In this document: positions 29,063 to 37,786 of the stretch, one piece after another
Layout: every line of letters begins with the position of its first letter
Position numbering within the stretch: position 1 is the stretch's first letter
NCBI RefSeq assembly: GCF_016908325.1
Contig: NZ_JAFBDR010000027.1
Coordinates: forward strand, 1-56,006
Length of the DNA stretch: 56,006 nt
Origin: Aquibacillus albus
GTDB taxonomy: Bacteria; Bacillota; Bacilli; Bacillales; Amphibacillaceae
Direction: 5' to 3'
The notes under the pieces: generated by a model
Database searches by the model: none
Told to the model about the DNA's origin: nothing
The model's input: only the letters and a program-made list of their open reading frames with translations
Made by a program: the position numbers and the translations under genes

Positions 29063-29905
29063 ATGAATCAGGAGATTGTTGTTGAGAAAGTGTTAAATAA
29101 TAATGTAATCATAGCAGAGCACCCAATCTATAAAGAAGTAGTGTTAATTGGTAATGGGATCGGTTTCAATCGAAAAAAAGGGGATATCGTTCCTTTGAAT
29201 AAAGCAGATAAAACCTTTTTGTTGAAGGATGAAAAAGAAAAGGAACAATATGTGGATTTATTAGATCATATTGATAGAGATACGCTAAGCTTCATGAATG
29301 AAATTATTATTTTTATTGAGGAAAAAATGGAACAAAGCCTTAGTGAGCATATCCACGTTGCTTTAACAGATCACTTAGCATTTGCTATCAAACGGGGACA
29401 ACAAGGCATGCAGTTTTCTAATCCGTTTTTTTTAGAGATAGAAACGCTATATCCTCAAGAGTATCGGGTGGCGACGGATGTGGTTGCAAAAGTAGAAGAT
29501 CGATTAGGTATTTCACTTCCAGAAGGGGAAGTTGGTTTCATCACATTACATATTCATAGTGCAGTGACAGATAAGTCGATCAGTGACATTAATAAACATC
29601 ATCAGTTGATTTTAAAAATGGTGAAGGTTATTGAAGAAAATTTAGAAGTAGAACTTGATCGTGATCGAGTAAGCTATAATCGACTTGTTCAACATTTGCA
29701 TAGAGCAATTGACCGAACGTATCAAGGTGAGAAATTGGGTCATCAAAAAAAACTAGCCGATATGTTGAAAATCACTTATCCAATATGCTATAATCTTGCT
29801 TGGAAATTAATCAAAGTAATGCAGAAACAATTACATAGGCCAGTAGATGAAACAGAAGCAATCTATTTGACGATTCATCTACAGCGATTAACCAATAAGA
29901 TTTAG
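29063..29905 (+). CDS. glcT: PtsGHI operon antiterminator GlcT (BglG family)
   Basis: A 280-residue antiterminator. The N-terminal RNA-binding CAT domain covers about 1-57, PRD1 about 65-170 with H104 and H163, and PRD2 about 175-280 with H211 and H272, the usual phosphorylation sites. When glucose is transported it is dephosphorylated, binds a RAT element and prevents termination. The target lies immediately after its own stop codon, in front of ptsG. The module is not at this position in B. subtilis, so it was inserted or moved here between spoVT and yabM. Confidence 0.9.
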   Translation: MNQEIVVEKVLNNNVIIAEHPIYKEVVLIGNGIGFNRKKGDIVPLNKADKTFLLKDEKEKEQYVDLLDHIDRDTLSFMNEIIIFIEEKMEQSLSEHIHVALTDHLAFAIKRGQQGMQFSNPFFLEIETLYPQEYRVATDVVAKVEDRLGISLPEGEVGFITLHIHSAVTDKSISDINKHHQLILKMVKVIEENLEVELDRDRVSYNRLVQHLHRAIDRTYQGEKLGHQKKLADMLKITYPICYNLAWKLIKVMQKQLHRPVDETEAIYLTIHLQRLTNKI

Positions 29906-29906
29906 T

Positions 29907-29937
29907 TACGTGTTACTGATTCGATCAGGCATGAGTA
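29907..29937 (+). promoter_or_regulatory. RAT antiterminator element of ptsG
   Basis: The sequence contains GTTACTGAT, a short loop and ATCAGGCA, with the spacing of RAT elements bound by BglG/GlcT-type proteins. It overlaps the left arm of the following terminator (29928-29937), so the two structures exclude each other. It begins two bases after the glcT stop. Confidence 0.78.
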
Positions 29938-30014
29938 TGAAAAAGTTTTTTGGTTACCATAAGGGTGAAGTATATCCTTTGGTACCAAAACTTTATCTAC
30001 TCATGTCTTTTTTT
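29928..30014 (+). terminator. Conditional terminator in the ptsG leader
   Basis: GGCATGAGTA (29928-29937) pairs with TACTCATGTC (29998-30007, one G-U). Further pairing inside runs through AAAGTTTT-like segments, and seven T follow. Its left arm is shared with the RAT element, the classical GlcT-controlled arrangement. Confidence 0.82.
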
Positions 30015-30123
30015 ATTGTCGAAAACAATCAGTTTCATTTATTAAAACTGAGTTTTATAACACATACTAAGTTCATATGGAATGGTAATCTGCATGAAAA
30101 AACCTATAAGGAGGATGAGACAT

Positions 30124-32133
30124 ATGTCTAATTTATTTGGTACTTTGCAAAAAGTCGGTAAAGCGTTGATGCTTCCAGTTGCACTGTTACCTGCTGCTGG
30201 TATTTTGCTTGCTTTTGGTACAAGCTTTGCACAAGACCAATGGATTGATAGATTTCCGATGTTTGGAAATCCTGTTGTTTTAAAAGTGTTACAAGTGATG
30301 TCGGAAGCAGGTGGAGTTGTTTTTGATAATCTCCCATTGCTATTTGCAGTTGGTGTTGCAATTGGTTTAGCAGGAGGAGATGGCGTAGCTGGGCTTGCTG
30401 CAATTATTGGTTACTTAATTATGAATGTTACAATGGGCGTATTTGGTGAAATAACAGCCGATATGACTGCTGATCCTGCCTATGCATCAGTATTAGGAAT
30501 TCCTACCTTACAAACAGGTGTATTTGGTGGAATTATTGTCGGGGTATTAGCTTCTTCTATGTATCGAAAATTTTTTAATATTGAATTACCACAATTTCTA
30601 GGTTTTTTTGCAGGAAAGCGTTTTGTTCCGATTATTACAGCCTTTTCTGCATTGATTCTAGGTATTATCATGTTCTTTATCTGGCCATTTGCTCAACAAG
30701 GGTTAAATGCTGTTTCACACTTTATGTTAGAGACAAATCGAACATTCTCAACCTTTGTCTTTGGAGTAGTTGAACGTGCGTTAATTCCATTTGGTTTACA
30801 CCATATTTTCTATTCACCGTTTTGGTTTGAGTTTGGACAATATACAAATGCAGCTGGTGAAATTATTCGTGGTGACCAAACAATATTCTTTGAACAGTTA
30901 AAAGATGGTGTCGAATTTACGGCAGGTAACTTCATGACAGGTAAATTCCCGTTTATGATGTTTGGTTTGCCAGCAGCAGCACTAGCTATTTATCACACTG
31001 CAAAACCTGAGAAAAAGAAAGTTGTTGCGGGTATTATGTTCTCTGCTGCATTAACATCTTTCTTAACAGGTATTACAGAACCAATTGAATTCTCATTTCT
31101 ATTTGTTGCACCACTATTATTTGCAATTCATACAATCTTTGCCGGATTGTCCTTTATGACTATGTATTTATTAGATGTGAAAATTGGAATGACATTCTCT
31201 GGTGGTTTAATTGACTTTATTCTGTTTGGAGTAATGCCAAACCGAACAGAATGGTTCTGGGTAATTGTAGTTGGTTTAGTATTCTCAGTTATTTACTACG
31301 TCGGTTTCCGCTGGGCAATATTGAAATTTAACCTAGCAACACCAGGACGTGAAGATGAAGCCGATGATGCAGATGATGATGGTGAAGTAGATGATCGTCC
31401 ATACGAAATTCTTGCTGCAATGGGTGGAAAAGAAAACATTACAAATCTAGATGCGTGTATTACACGATTACGCGTGAGTGTAGAAGACAAAAATAATGTA
31501 GATAAGGGTCGTTTGAAGAAACTCGGTGCTTCTGGTGTCATGGAGGTTGGAAATAACATTCAGGCAATTTTTGGTCCAGTTTCTGATACGATTCGGGGTC
31601 AAATGCAAGATATCATCGATGGAAAAGCGCCGCGGGAAAAGCAAGAGGAACCAAAAGAGCAGGAAGCAAATGTAAGTGGAGAATTAAATTTTGTTAGCCC
31701 AATATCCGGTGAAATCTTAAATATAGAAGATGTACCAGACCAAGTATTTTCTCAAAAAATGATGGGCGATGGTTTTGCCATTAATCCGGAAGAAGGAAAG
31801 ATCGTATCCCCAGTAAACGGTAAGATTTTAAACATATTCCCGACGAAGCACGCGATTGGTATTCAAGCGGATAATGGGATGGAGATTTTAATTCATATTG
31901 GTATAGATACGGTGAAATTGCAAGGGGAAGGGTTTACTGCAAAAGTTGAAGAGGGAGACGAAGTAAAGCAAGGTCAAGTATTAATGGAAGTGGATCTTGA
32001 CTATGTTTCCGAACATGCGCCTTCAACGATTACACCAATTATTTTTACAAACTTAGAAGAAGGTCAGTCTGTACAGGTTAAAGCTTCAGGTAAAGTGAAC
32101 CAAAGTGACGACCATGTAATAGAAGTGAAGTAA
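30124..32133 (+). CDS. ptsG: PTS glucose-specific EIICBA component
   Basis: A 669-residue permease/phosphotransferase. The EIIC membrane domain (about 1-410) starts with [22 protein letters not shown] carries the phosphocysteine C445 in [10 protein letters not shown], and EIIA carries H591 in [10 protein letters not shown] plus the supporting His in TKHAIGI. It imports and phosphorylates glucose at the membrane. ATG 30124 is preceded by AAGGAGGA; an in-frame opening upstream lacks homology. ptsH and ptsI do not follow here, unlike B. subtilis ptsGHI. EIIB and EIIC are joined by an Asp-rich linker (residues near 410-425). Confidence 0.94.
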   Translation: MSNLFGTLQKVGKALMLPVALLPAAGILLAFGTSFAQDQWIDRFPMFGNPVVLKVLQVMSEAGGVVFDNLPLLFAVGVAIGLAGGDGVAGLAAIIGYLIMNVTMGVFGEITADMTADPAYASVLGIPTLQTGVFGGIIVGVLASSMYRKFFNIELPQFLGFFAGKRFVPIITAFSALILGIIMFFIWPFAQQGLNAVSHFMLETNRTFSTFVFGVVERALIPFGLHHIFYSPFWFEFGQYTNAAGEIIRGDQTIFFEQLKDGVEFTAGNFMTGKFPFMMFGLPAAALAIYHTAKPEKKKVVAGIMFSAALTSFLTGITEPIEFSFLFVAPLLFAIHTIFAGLSFMTMYLLDVKIGMTFSGGLIDFILFGVMPNRTEWFWVIVVGLVFSVIYYVGFRWAILKFNLATPGREDEADDADDDGEVDDRPYEILAAMGGKENITNLDACITRLRVSVEDKNNVDKGRLKKLGASGVMEVGNNIQAIFGPVSDTIRGQMQDIIDGKAPREKQEEPKEQEANVSGELNFVSPISGEILNIEDVPDQVFSQKMMGDGFAINPEEGKIVSPVNGKILNIFPTKHAIGIQADNGMEILIHIGIDTVKLQGEGFTAKVEEGDEVKQGQVLMEVDLDYVSEHAPSTITPIIFTNLEEGQSVQVKASGKVNQSDDHVIEVK

Positions 32134-32173
32134 GCAAAAGCTTGGAGGTGAAGAGCCTCCAAGCTTTTTGCTG
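32133..32173 (+). terminator. Terminator after ptsG
   Basis: AGCAAAAGCTTGGAGG pairs with CCTCCAAGCTTTTTGCT around a 7-nt loop; the right arm holds a T-run. Confidence 0.88.
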
Positions 32174-32245
32174 ATTTTACGTACAATTTTTTGTAAAGAC
32201 CGGTCAATTTTTCTATAGTAGATTTTCTGAATAAATAGTAATATA

Positions 32246-32254
32246 TGGTATAAT
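32246..32254 (+). promoter_or_regulatory. Extended -10 promoter of yabM
   Basis: TGGTATAAT is a perfect extended -10. A -35 is poor (TTCTGA at 18 bp). It lies 45 bp before the yabM start, after the ptsG terminator. Confidence 0.5.
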
Positions 32255-32298
32255 TGCATCAACTTTGACGGTGTTAACTGGAAAGAAAGGCGCTCAAT

Positions 32299-33873
32299 AT
32301 GGATAATCACTCGACAAAACAGCTGTTTAAGGGAGCAATGTTACTAACTTTAGCCGGTTTATTAAGTAAGATATTAAGTGCAGGATACCGAATTCCGCTC
32401 CAGAATATAACGGGGGATCTGGGTTTTTATATTTATCAACAGGTTTATCCCTTTTTAGGATTTGCGATGGTTCTATCCCTATATGGATTTCCTACGGCTA
32501 TTTCAAAGCTTGTATCTGATCAAAGAGAGCAAGGGAGAGACTTATCTTTTGCACCTGTTTTTAGCTTATTGATCATTATAAATGTAACCTTTTTTTTAAT
32601 TATGTACATAAATAGTAGTTATATTGCAAGGTGGATGGGCGATCAACAATTAAAAACACCGTTACAAACTGCGTCATTTATTTTTTTAATCGTACCATTT
32701 ACATCCATGATACGAGGAGTTTTTCAGGGATTAAATAATATGAAGCCAACAGCAATTTCACAAGTTGTTGAGCAATTCATACGGGTTAGTATCATATTGA
32801 TGACTGCAACTGTTTTTATTAGGCAAGGCAAAGATTTGTATGTTGTTGGTTCGGGTGCTGCGCTAGGCTCGATTCTAGGTTCCATCGTTGCATTCATCGT
32901 TTTAGTATATCTATGGTATAAAATAAGGCCAATCAAGAAGCGTGCATTAAAAATAAGGTGGACACCTTATGTAAGGATTTTTCTAGTTTACGGTTTTTTC
33001 ATGAGTATGAATCATCTGATTTTATTATTGCTGCAATTGGCTGATGCATTTACATTAATCCCAAGCTTAATGAACTACGGTTTTAATAATATAGAAGCAA
33101 AGCAGTGGAAGGGTGTGTTTGATCGAGGTCAACCATTAATTCAGTTAGGGACAGTGGTAGGATCTTCTTTGGCACTGGCACTCGTTCCAAGCCTTACAAG
33201 AAAAAGATTAGAAAAATATCCAGAGTTATTACAGTCCCATATCCAAAGTTCCCTTAAATTAAGTTTGTTGTTATCGGTGGGAGCGGCAATTGGACTTGTT
33301 GGTCTGTTTTCGCATATAAATGTATTGCTTTTTCAAAACGATTACGGCAGCGCTAGTCTTCAGGTATTAATGATAGCGGTAGTATTTTCTTCTCTAGTCA
33401 TAACTTCCGCAACTATCTTACAAGGCCTTGGTTATATAAAAATAACTGCAATCACTATTGCAATCGGAGTATTTCTAAAATGGATGTTAAATAGTTGGTT
33501 AACATCAAATTACGGAATTACTGGTAGTGCCGGTGCATCAGTGATAAGTTTGGTGGCTATTTTATTTTTAAATGTTGTTTGGCTAAAACGAGTTTTGGTT
33601 AAAAATAGACTATTGGTTCTTCCATTGTCATCCTTTTCATTGGCAATAGGAGGCCTAGTGATATGGCTATACTTTGTAAACAATTATCTGTTTGATTGGT
33701 TAATGATAACAACGAGGGTTGGCTATTTGTTCTTTGTTCTACTCGCTATTTTGGGAGGAGCAACGATTTATATCATTCTTTTTATTCGGCTTAACGGATT
33801 TAACAAAGACGAGTTATATGCATTACCTTGTGGGGAATGGTTATCGGCACAAGTTAAAAGGAGGAAGCAGTAA
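32299..33873 (+). CDS. yabM: SpoVB/MurJ-like polysaccharide exporter (YabM)
   Basis: A 524-residue integral membrane protein of the MOP flippase superfamily with about 14 hydrophobic segments from residue 12 to the C terminus. The N-terminal KGAMLLTLAGLLSKILSAGY segment is typical of SpoVB/YabM/YtgP proteins, which flip lipid-linked wall precursors. The exact substrate is unknown. The weak SD AAAGAAAGGCG lies before ATG. The stop TAA shares its last base with the yabN ATG. Confidence 0.88.
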   Translation: MDNHSTKQLFKGAMLLTLAGLLSKILSAGYRIPLQNITGDLGFYIYQQVYPFLGFAMVLSLYGFPTAISKLVSDQREQGRDLSFAPVFSLLIIINVTFFLIMYINSSYIARWMGDQQLKTPLQTASFIFLIVPFTSMIRGVFQGLNNMKPTAISQVVEQFIRVSIILMTATVFIRQGKDLYVVGSGAALGSILGSIVAFIVLVYLWYKIRPIKKRALKIRWTPYVRIFLVYGFFMSMNHLILLLLQLADAFTLIPSLMNYGFNNIEAKQWKGVFDRGQPLIQLGTVVGSSLALALVPSLTRKRLEKYPELLQSHIQSSLKLSLLLSVGAAIGLVGLFSHINVLLFQNDYGSASLQVLMIAVVFSSLVITSATILQGLGYIKITAITIAIGVFLKWMLNSWLTSNYGITGSAGASVISLVAILFLNVVWLKRVLVKNRLLVLPLSSFSLAIGGLVIWLYFVNNYLFDWLMITTRVGYLFFVLLAILGGATIYIILFIRLNGFNKDELYALPCGEWLSAQVKRRKQ

Positions 33874-35324
33874 TGAGACATACCATAAAAGTGATTGGGC
33901 TAGGGGCTGGTGATATCGAACAGCTTCCATTAGGGATCTATCGGACACTGATTGAAGAAAAACACCCTATTTTTGTACGTACGCTAGATCATCCAGTTGT
34001 AAAAGCATTACAATCAGAGGATGTCAGTTTTATTTCTTATGATAGTGTGTATCAACAGCATGATCAGTTTGAAGAAGTTTATCAAGCTATTGTTGATGAC
34101 CTTATTAAAAACGCGAAGGAAAAAGGATCGATCATCTATACAGTTCCGGGACATCCGATGCTGGCGGAAAAAACAGTGCAACTGTTGTTAAATAGAGAAG
34201 ATATTCATACAGAGGTGATTGGTGGTAAAAGCTTTTTGGATGATGTATTTTCTGCCTTACATATGGATCCGATTGAAGGGTTTCAATTTTTAGATGCGAC
34301 GAATTTTAAACGAAATGAACTGGAGTATCGTCAACATAAGTTGTTTTGTCAGGTTTATGACTCTATGATTGCTTCGGAGGTTAAACTTACTTTATTAGAA
34401 GATTTGGGGCCAGACTTTCCGGTAACGGTATTAGAGGCTGTTGGAAGTGAAGAGGAGAAAAAAGTGACAATTCCACTCGTTGAACTAGATCAAACGGTAG
34501 AGTTAAGCAATTTGACAGCCGTATATATACCCCCTGTTACAGAGGACCATTTAAATCATACATTCTTCCGTCTAAGAGAAGTAATAGCAGAGCTAAGAGG
34601 TCCTAACGGCTGTCCATGGGATAAGAAACAAACCCATGAATCCTTACGAAAATACCTCATTGAAGAGTCTTATGAGTTTATAGAAGCCGTCAATAATCAA
34701 GATGACGATGCAATGATGGAAGAGATAGGCGACGTGTTATTACAAGTGATGTTACATAGTCAGATTGGAGAAGATGAAGGATTTTTTACGATAGACGATG
34801 TCATAAAAACGCTTACGAATAAAATGATTCGTAGACACCCTCATGTATTTGGAGAAATACAGGTAGAAAATGAAAAGGAAGTCATGGATAATTGGAATCA
34901 AATAAAACAACAAGAAAAAGGGAACAAAGATAAGTCTTTGTTGGATGGTATTCCAAACGAACTTTCGCAACTGTCAATCGCAGAAGAGTTACAAAAAGCA
35001 GCAGCCAAGGTTGGATTTGACTGGAGCGATCCAGAACCTATTTGGGATAAAATTAACGAAGAAGCACAGGAAGTTAAAAGTGCTATTCAATTAAATAATC
35101 AAAACGAACTAGAAAGTGAAATAGGTGATTTTCTTTTTGCTGTTGTTAATTTGGCTAGATACTATAAAATTAATCCAGAACTTGCTATTCATCGTACGAA
35201 TTCAAAATTTAGAAGTAGGTTTCAATTTATTGAAACAAAAGTAAAGGAAAACAATTTTAAAATAGAAGATATGACGTTAGAACAACTCGACCACTATTGG
35301 AATCAAGCAAAAACGAATGAATAA
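33873..35324 (+). CDS. yabN: YabN: tetrapyrrole-methylase-like domain fused to MazG
   Basis: A 483-residue fusion. About 1-210 resembles a tetrapyrrole (corrin/porphyrin) methylase (IKVIGLGAGDIEQLPLG; VPGHPMLAEKT). From about 225 onward lies a full MazG NTP pyrophosphohydrolase with two repeats (CPWDKKQTHESLRKYLIEE with EEIGDVLLQ; later ESEIGDFLFAVVNLAR). MazG hydrolyses NTPs to NMP and PPi, probably housecleaning. The role of the N-terminal domain is unknown. SD AGGAGGAAG lies in the end of yabM. Confidence 0.93.
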   Translation: MRHTIKVIGLGAGDIEQLPLGIYRTLIEEKHPIFVRTLDHPVVKALQSEDVSFISYDSVYQQHDQFEEVYQAIVDDLIKNAKEKGSIIYTVPGHPMLAEKTVQLLLNREDIHTEVIGGKSFLDDVFSALHMDPIEGFQFLDATNFKRNELEYRQHKLFCQVYDSMIASEVKLTLLEDLGPDFPVTVLEAVGSEEEKKVTIPLVELDQTVELSNLTAVYIPPVTEDHLNHTFFRLREVIAELRGPNGCPWDKKQTHESLRKYLIEESYEFIEAVNNQDDDAMMEEIGDVLLQVMLHSQIGEDEGFFTIDDVIKTLTNKMIRRHPHVFGEIQVENEKEVMDNWNQIKQQEKGNKDKSLLDGIPNELSQLSIAEELQKAAAKVGFDWSDPEPIWDKINEEAQEVKSAIQLNNQNELESEIGDFLFAVVNLARYYKINPELAIHRTNSKFRSRFQFIETKVKENNFKIEDMTLEQLDHYWNQAKTNE

Positions 35325-35352
35325 AAACGAAAAAAGGAGTGATTGTTTTACT

Positions 35353-35613
35353 ATGCGACTGGATAAATTTTTAAAAATCTCGAGATTGATTAAGAGAAGA
35401 ACCCTTGCCAAGGAAATAGCTGATCAAGGCCGAATAACAATAAATGGAAATAAGGCCAAAGCTGCCTCTAATGTTTCCGTAGGCGATACTTTAACCATTC
35501 AATTTGGTCAAAAATTAGTAACGATTGAAATAGCTTCATTAAGGGAAACGGTAAAGAAGGATGAAGCAGCTACTTTATATAAAGTGAAAAGTGAAGAAGC
35601 GGTAAATGAGTAA
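35353..35613 (+). CDS. rqcP: Ribosome quality-control factor RqcP (YabO)
   Basis: An 86-residue S4-domain RNA-binding protein (MRLDKFLKISRLIKRRTLAK). RqcP works with RqcH in alanine tailing of nascent chains on split 50S subunits (family knowledge). ATG 35353 gives the conserved start and the same length as the B. subtilis protein; AAAGGAGTGA lies about 12 bp before it. A longer opening at 35317 overlaps yabN and lacks homology. Confidence 0.93.
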   Translation: MRLDKFLKISRLIKRRTLAKEIADQGRITINGNKAKAASNVSVGDTLTIQFGQKLVTIEIASLRETVKKDEAATLYKVKSEEAVNE

Positions 35614-35655
35614 AAAGCGTGTATAACAAAGAAAAAAGAATAGTTCTAATCTTGT

Positions 35656-35690
35656 CCCTCCCCTCATAGTATATAACGATAAAGGGAGGG
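35656..35690 (+). promoter_or_regulatory. Hairpin sequestering the yabP ribosome site, with possible sigma-E -10 inside
   Basis: CCCTCCC (35656-35662) pairs perfectly with GGGAGGG (35684-35690), which is the yabP SD. Between the arms is CATAGTAT (35665-35672), resembling a sigma-E -10 (CATANNNT); no good -35 is visible. If transcription starts near 35679, the sporulation RNA lacks the left arm while rqcP read-through RNA has it. Confidence 0.45.
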
Positions 35691-35697
35691 CTGTATA

Positions 35698-35997
35698 ATG
35701 AACTATTATGAGAGAAATCCTTCTTCGATAAGTGGACAGGCAGAGCATCACGTAACAATGAAAAATAGAAAATTACTAGAAATTACTGGTGTGAAAGAAG
35801 TTGATAGCTTTGATAGTGAGGAATTTCTTTTACAAACAGTGATGGGTTATTTGATTGTACGTGGTGAAAATTTGCAAATGAAAAACTTAGATGTTGAAGA
35901 AGGTAATGTTTCAATAAAAGGAAAAATTTATGAGCTTTCTTACTTAGACGAGCAGGGGGATAAAGCTAAAGGATTCTTTAGCAAGCTGTTTAAATGA
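35698..35997 (+). CDS. yabP: Sporulation protein YabP
   Basis: A 99-residue protein of the YabP/YqfC family, made in the mother cell and needed for proper spore coat or cortex formation in B. subtilis. Conserved are HHVTMKNRKLLEITGV and FLLQTVMGYLIVRGENL. The SD AAAGGGAGGG is very strong but lies in a hairpin (35656-35690). The stop overlaps the yabQ start (ATGA). Confidence 0.93.
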   Translation: MNYYERNPSSISGQAEHHVTMKNRKLLEITGVKEVDSFDSEEFLLQTVMGYLIVRGENLQMKNLDVEEGNVSIKGKIYELSYLDEQGDKAKGFFSKLFK

Positions 35998-36593
35998 CGT
36001 TAACTACTCAGTTCCTGACAATTATCTCAATGATTGCTGGAGGCATATACTTAGGTGCTGCAGTCGGAACATTTCGTCGTTTTTCTCGAATCTGGAAAAA
36101 GCGCTTGGTTTTTTCTTTCTCAATCGAAATATGCTTTTGGCTGTTACAAACACTTATCTTATTTTATATTCTTTATTTAGTAAATCAGGGAGAGCTTCGT
36201 TTTTATATTCTGTTAGCTATCCTATGTGGGTTTGCCATGTATAAAAGTTTATTGGAACGTGTATACCTCCTTTTTTTGGAAAAGGTGATTTCTGCTGTTA
36301 TATCTATTTATCGTTTTTTTTACCGCTTGGTGCAAGCCGTTATAGTTAAGCCGATTCTGGGCTTGATACGATTAACGATTGCATTACTTTTATGGATTTG
36401 GGGTATTGTCCTTTGGATAGGATGGTTAGCGATAAAAATCATTTGGTATCCATTTTCGTTAATTTTTCGTTTAATTTGGCGTCTGATGCCGCAAAATGCG
36501 AAAAAATACTTTACCCATTTAGCAGGATTTTATAGTAAAATAAAGAATAAAATAAACAAATGGTGGAAATTTCTTCGAGAGAAAAGGGGGTAG
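35994..36593 (+). CDS. yabQ: Spore cortex biosynthesis protein YabQ
   Basis: A 199-residue integral membrane protein. Hydrophobic segments lie near residues 5-22, 37-60 and 68-85, with a long aromatic stretch near 125-160 and a basic C terminus. It is required for cortex formation and located in the forespore membranes in B. subtilis (family knowledge). The N-terminal part (LTTQFLTIISMIAGGIYLG) matches the family. It overlaps yabP by 4 bp, so translation is coupled. Confidence 0.9.
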   Translation: MTLTTQFLTIISMIAGGIYLGAAVGTFRRFSRIWKKRLVFSFSIEICFWLLQTLILFYILYLVNQGELRFYILLAILCGFAMYKSLLERVYLLFLEKVISAVISIYRFFYRLVQAVIVKPILGLIRLTIALLLWIWGIVLWIGWLAIKIIWYPFSLIFRLIWRLMPQNAKKYFTHLAGFYSKIKNKINKWWKFLREKRG

Positions 36594-36603
36594 CCGGTCG
36601 TTG

Positions 36604-36981
36604 ATGGGACAAGCACGTAAGATTGCAAGAATAGAATCAAACTATATGAAACAGTATGATGCACAAATGAAAAGGCAGGAGAAGAAAAAGAAGCGCTTAT
36701 TTCGCCGTTTAGTGTTGTTCATGATCGTTGCTATCATTACTTTTGGAAGTATTGCCACCTATCATATGAAGCAACGGGCGGTTTATGCAGAAAAGGAACA
36801 GCAGTACGAGCAATTAGAGGAAAAAATGGCTTCCCTAAAAGCAGAGGAAAAAGACTTGAGGCAGGAAGTCGAATTGTTAAAAGATGAGGATTATGTACTA
36901 CAAATAGCAAAAACAAATTATTTCTTTTCAGATGAAGGCGAAATCATTTTTAAGCTACCTGAAGAAGACCCATCTTATTGA
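36604..36981 (+). CDS. divIC: Cell division protein DivIC
   Basis: A 125-residue bitopic division protein. A basic cytoplasmic N terminus is followed by one membrane segment (about 35-53), a coiled coil (about 58-95) and a C-terminal domain (AKTNYFFSDEGEIIFKLPE). It acts with FtsL and DivIB at the septum. The start is ATG 36604, or the adjacent TTG 36601, which is closer to the SD AAAGGGGG. It lies 10 bp after yabQ. Confidence 0.93.
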   Translation: MGQARKIARIESNYMKQYDAQMKRQEKKKKRLFRRLVLFMIVAIITFGSIATYHMKQRAVYAEKEQQYEQLEEKMASLKAEEKDLRQEVELLKDEDYVLQIAKTNYFFSDEGEIIFKLPEEDPSY

Positions 36982-37056
36982 CACGCTTTTTATTGCTTAT
37001 ATATAATATATGAGTATGATATCTTTTTCAAAATTTTAAGGAGGAGCATTTTTTTT

Positions 37057-37458
37057 ATGTCAATCGAAGTAGGCAGCAAGTTGGAGGGAAAGGTAACTGG
37101 AATCACTAATTTCGGAGCATTTGTTGAATTACCAGGTGGTACAACAGGTTTAGTGCATATTAGTGAAGTTGCCGACAACTATGTAAAAGACATTAATGAA
37201 CACTTAACAGTTGGTGATAAGGTAACTGTAAAAGTAATTAATGTTGAGAAAGATGGAAAGATAGGATTATCTATTAAAAAGGCGAAAGATAATCCAAATC
37301 AAGGACGTCGTAACAATAGTGGGAAAAACAAACGAGATCGTACCGAATCCTTTGAAGCAAAAATGAACAAATTCCTTAAAGACTCTGAGGATCGTTTAGC
37401 ATCACTTAGAAAAAACACCGAATCTAAACGCGGAGGTCGAGGTGCTAAAAAAGGATAA
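37057..37458 (+). CDS. yabR: S1-domain RNA-binding protein YabR
   Basis: A 133-residue protein with one N-terminal S1 domain (VGSKLEGKVTGITNFGAFVELPGG to about residue 72). A basic, low-complexity C-terminal tail is rich in Lys, Arg, Asn and Gly and suits RNA or ribosome binding. It is related to the polynucleotide phosphorylase S1 domain and to GSP13. AAGGAGGAGC precedes the ATG. It ends the yabM-yabR gene run. Confidence 0.92.
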   Translation: MSIEVGSKLEGKVTGITNFGAFVELPGGTTGLVHISEVADNYVKDINEHLTVGDKVTVKVINVEKDGKIGLSIKKAKDNPNQGRRNNSGKNKRDRTESFEAKMNKFLKDSEDRLASLRKNTESKRGGRGAKKG

Positions 37459-37515
37459 CTTGCTGTCTATCGAATCGTGAATGTAACAAAAGTAGAAATA
37501 CTGTTAATAATAAGT

Positions 37516-37549
37516 AAGGCTGATTCCTTTAAAGGAATCAGCCTTTTGT
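37516..37549. terminator. Palindromic terminator after yabR
   Basis: A perfect 30-bp palindrome (15-bp arms, AAGGCTGATTCCTTT) followed by TTTTGTTG on the plus strand. It could also slow transcription from the tRNA promoter on the other strand, although the T-run there is poor. Confidence 0.85.
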
Positions 37550-37621
37550 TGTTGCACGTTAAGAAAGTATAAAATAATACTTACATCTTTTTTCCCAATT
37601 CTTCTTCTGTGTCGATTATGA

Positions 37622-37695
37622 TAGCGGCGGAGGGAATCGAACCCACGACCTTACGGGTATGAACCGTACGCTCTCGCCAGCTGAGCTACGCCGCC
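37622..37695 (-). tRNA. trnM: tRNA-Met (anticodon CAT), elongator type
   Basis: On the minus strand a 74-nt cloverleaf begins GGCGGCGTAGCTCAG and ends CCCTCCGCCGCTA. The anticodon CAT is at plus positions 37659-37661, and the T-arm reads GTGGGTTCG. The acceptor ends in a G1-U72 pair with A73, like the elongator tRNA-Met of B. subtilis rather than the initiator. CCA is not encoded. It is opposite to all neighbours and stands alone; a tRNA-Glu expected nearby by comparison with B. subtilis is absent. Confidence 0.95.
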
Positions 37696-37734
37696 ACATT
37701 CCAAATAATAGCGATTATGGAAATTACAGATGTT

Positions 37735-37763
37735 ATAATACAATAGCATAGGAAGTGTGTCAA
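37735..37763 (-). promoter_or_regulatory. Sigma-A promoter of the tRNA-Met gene
   Basis: On the minus strand TTGACA (37763-37758) and TATTAT (37740-37735) are 17 bp apart. The start would be about 33 nt before the mature tRNA. It overlaps the region upstream of the phosphatase gene read on the plus strand. Confidence 0.75.
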
Positions 37764-37786
37764 TAGCCATAAAAGGGGGAGTTCAA

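Noticed and set aside
29978-29990. GGTACC palindrome suggesting a T-box antiterminator
   Set aside because: It is part of the ptsG terminator stem next to a RAT element; there is no aminoacyl-synthetase context.
29910-30131. 73-codon plus frame between glcT and ptsG
   Set aside because: It lies across the RAT element and the conditional terminator and has no ribosome site at its ATG.
30128-30403. Minus-strand frame of 91 codons rich in Gln and Leu inside ptsG
   Set aside because: Mirror of hydrophobic membrane-segment codons of ptsG; no SD or homology.
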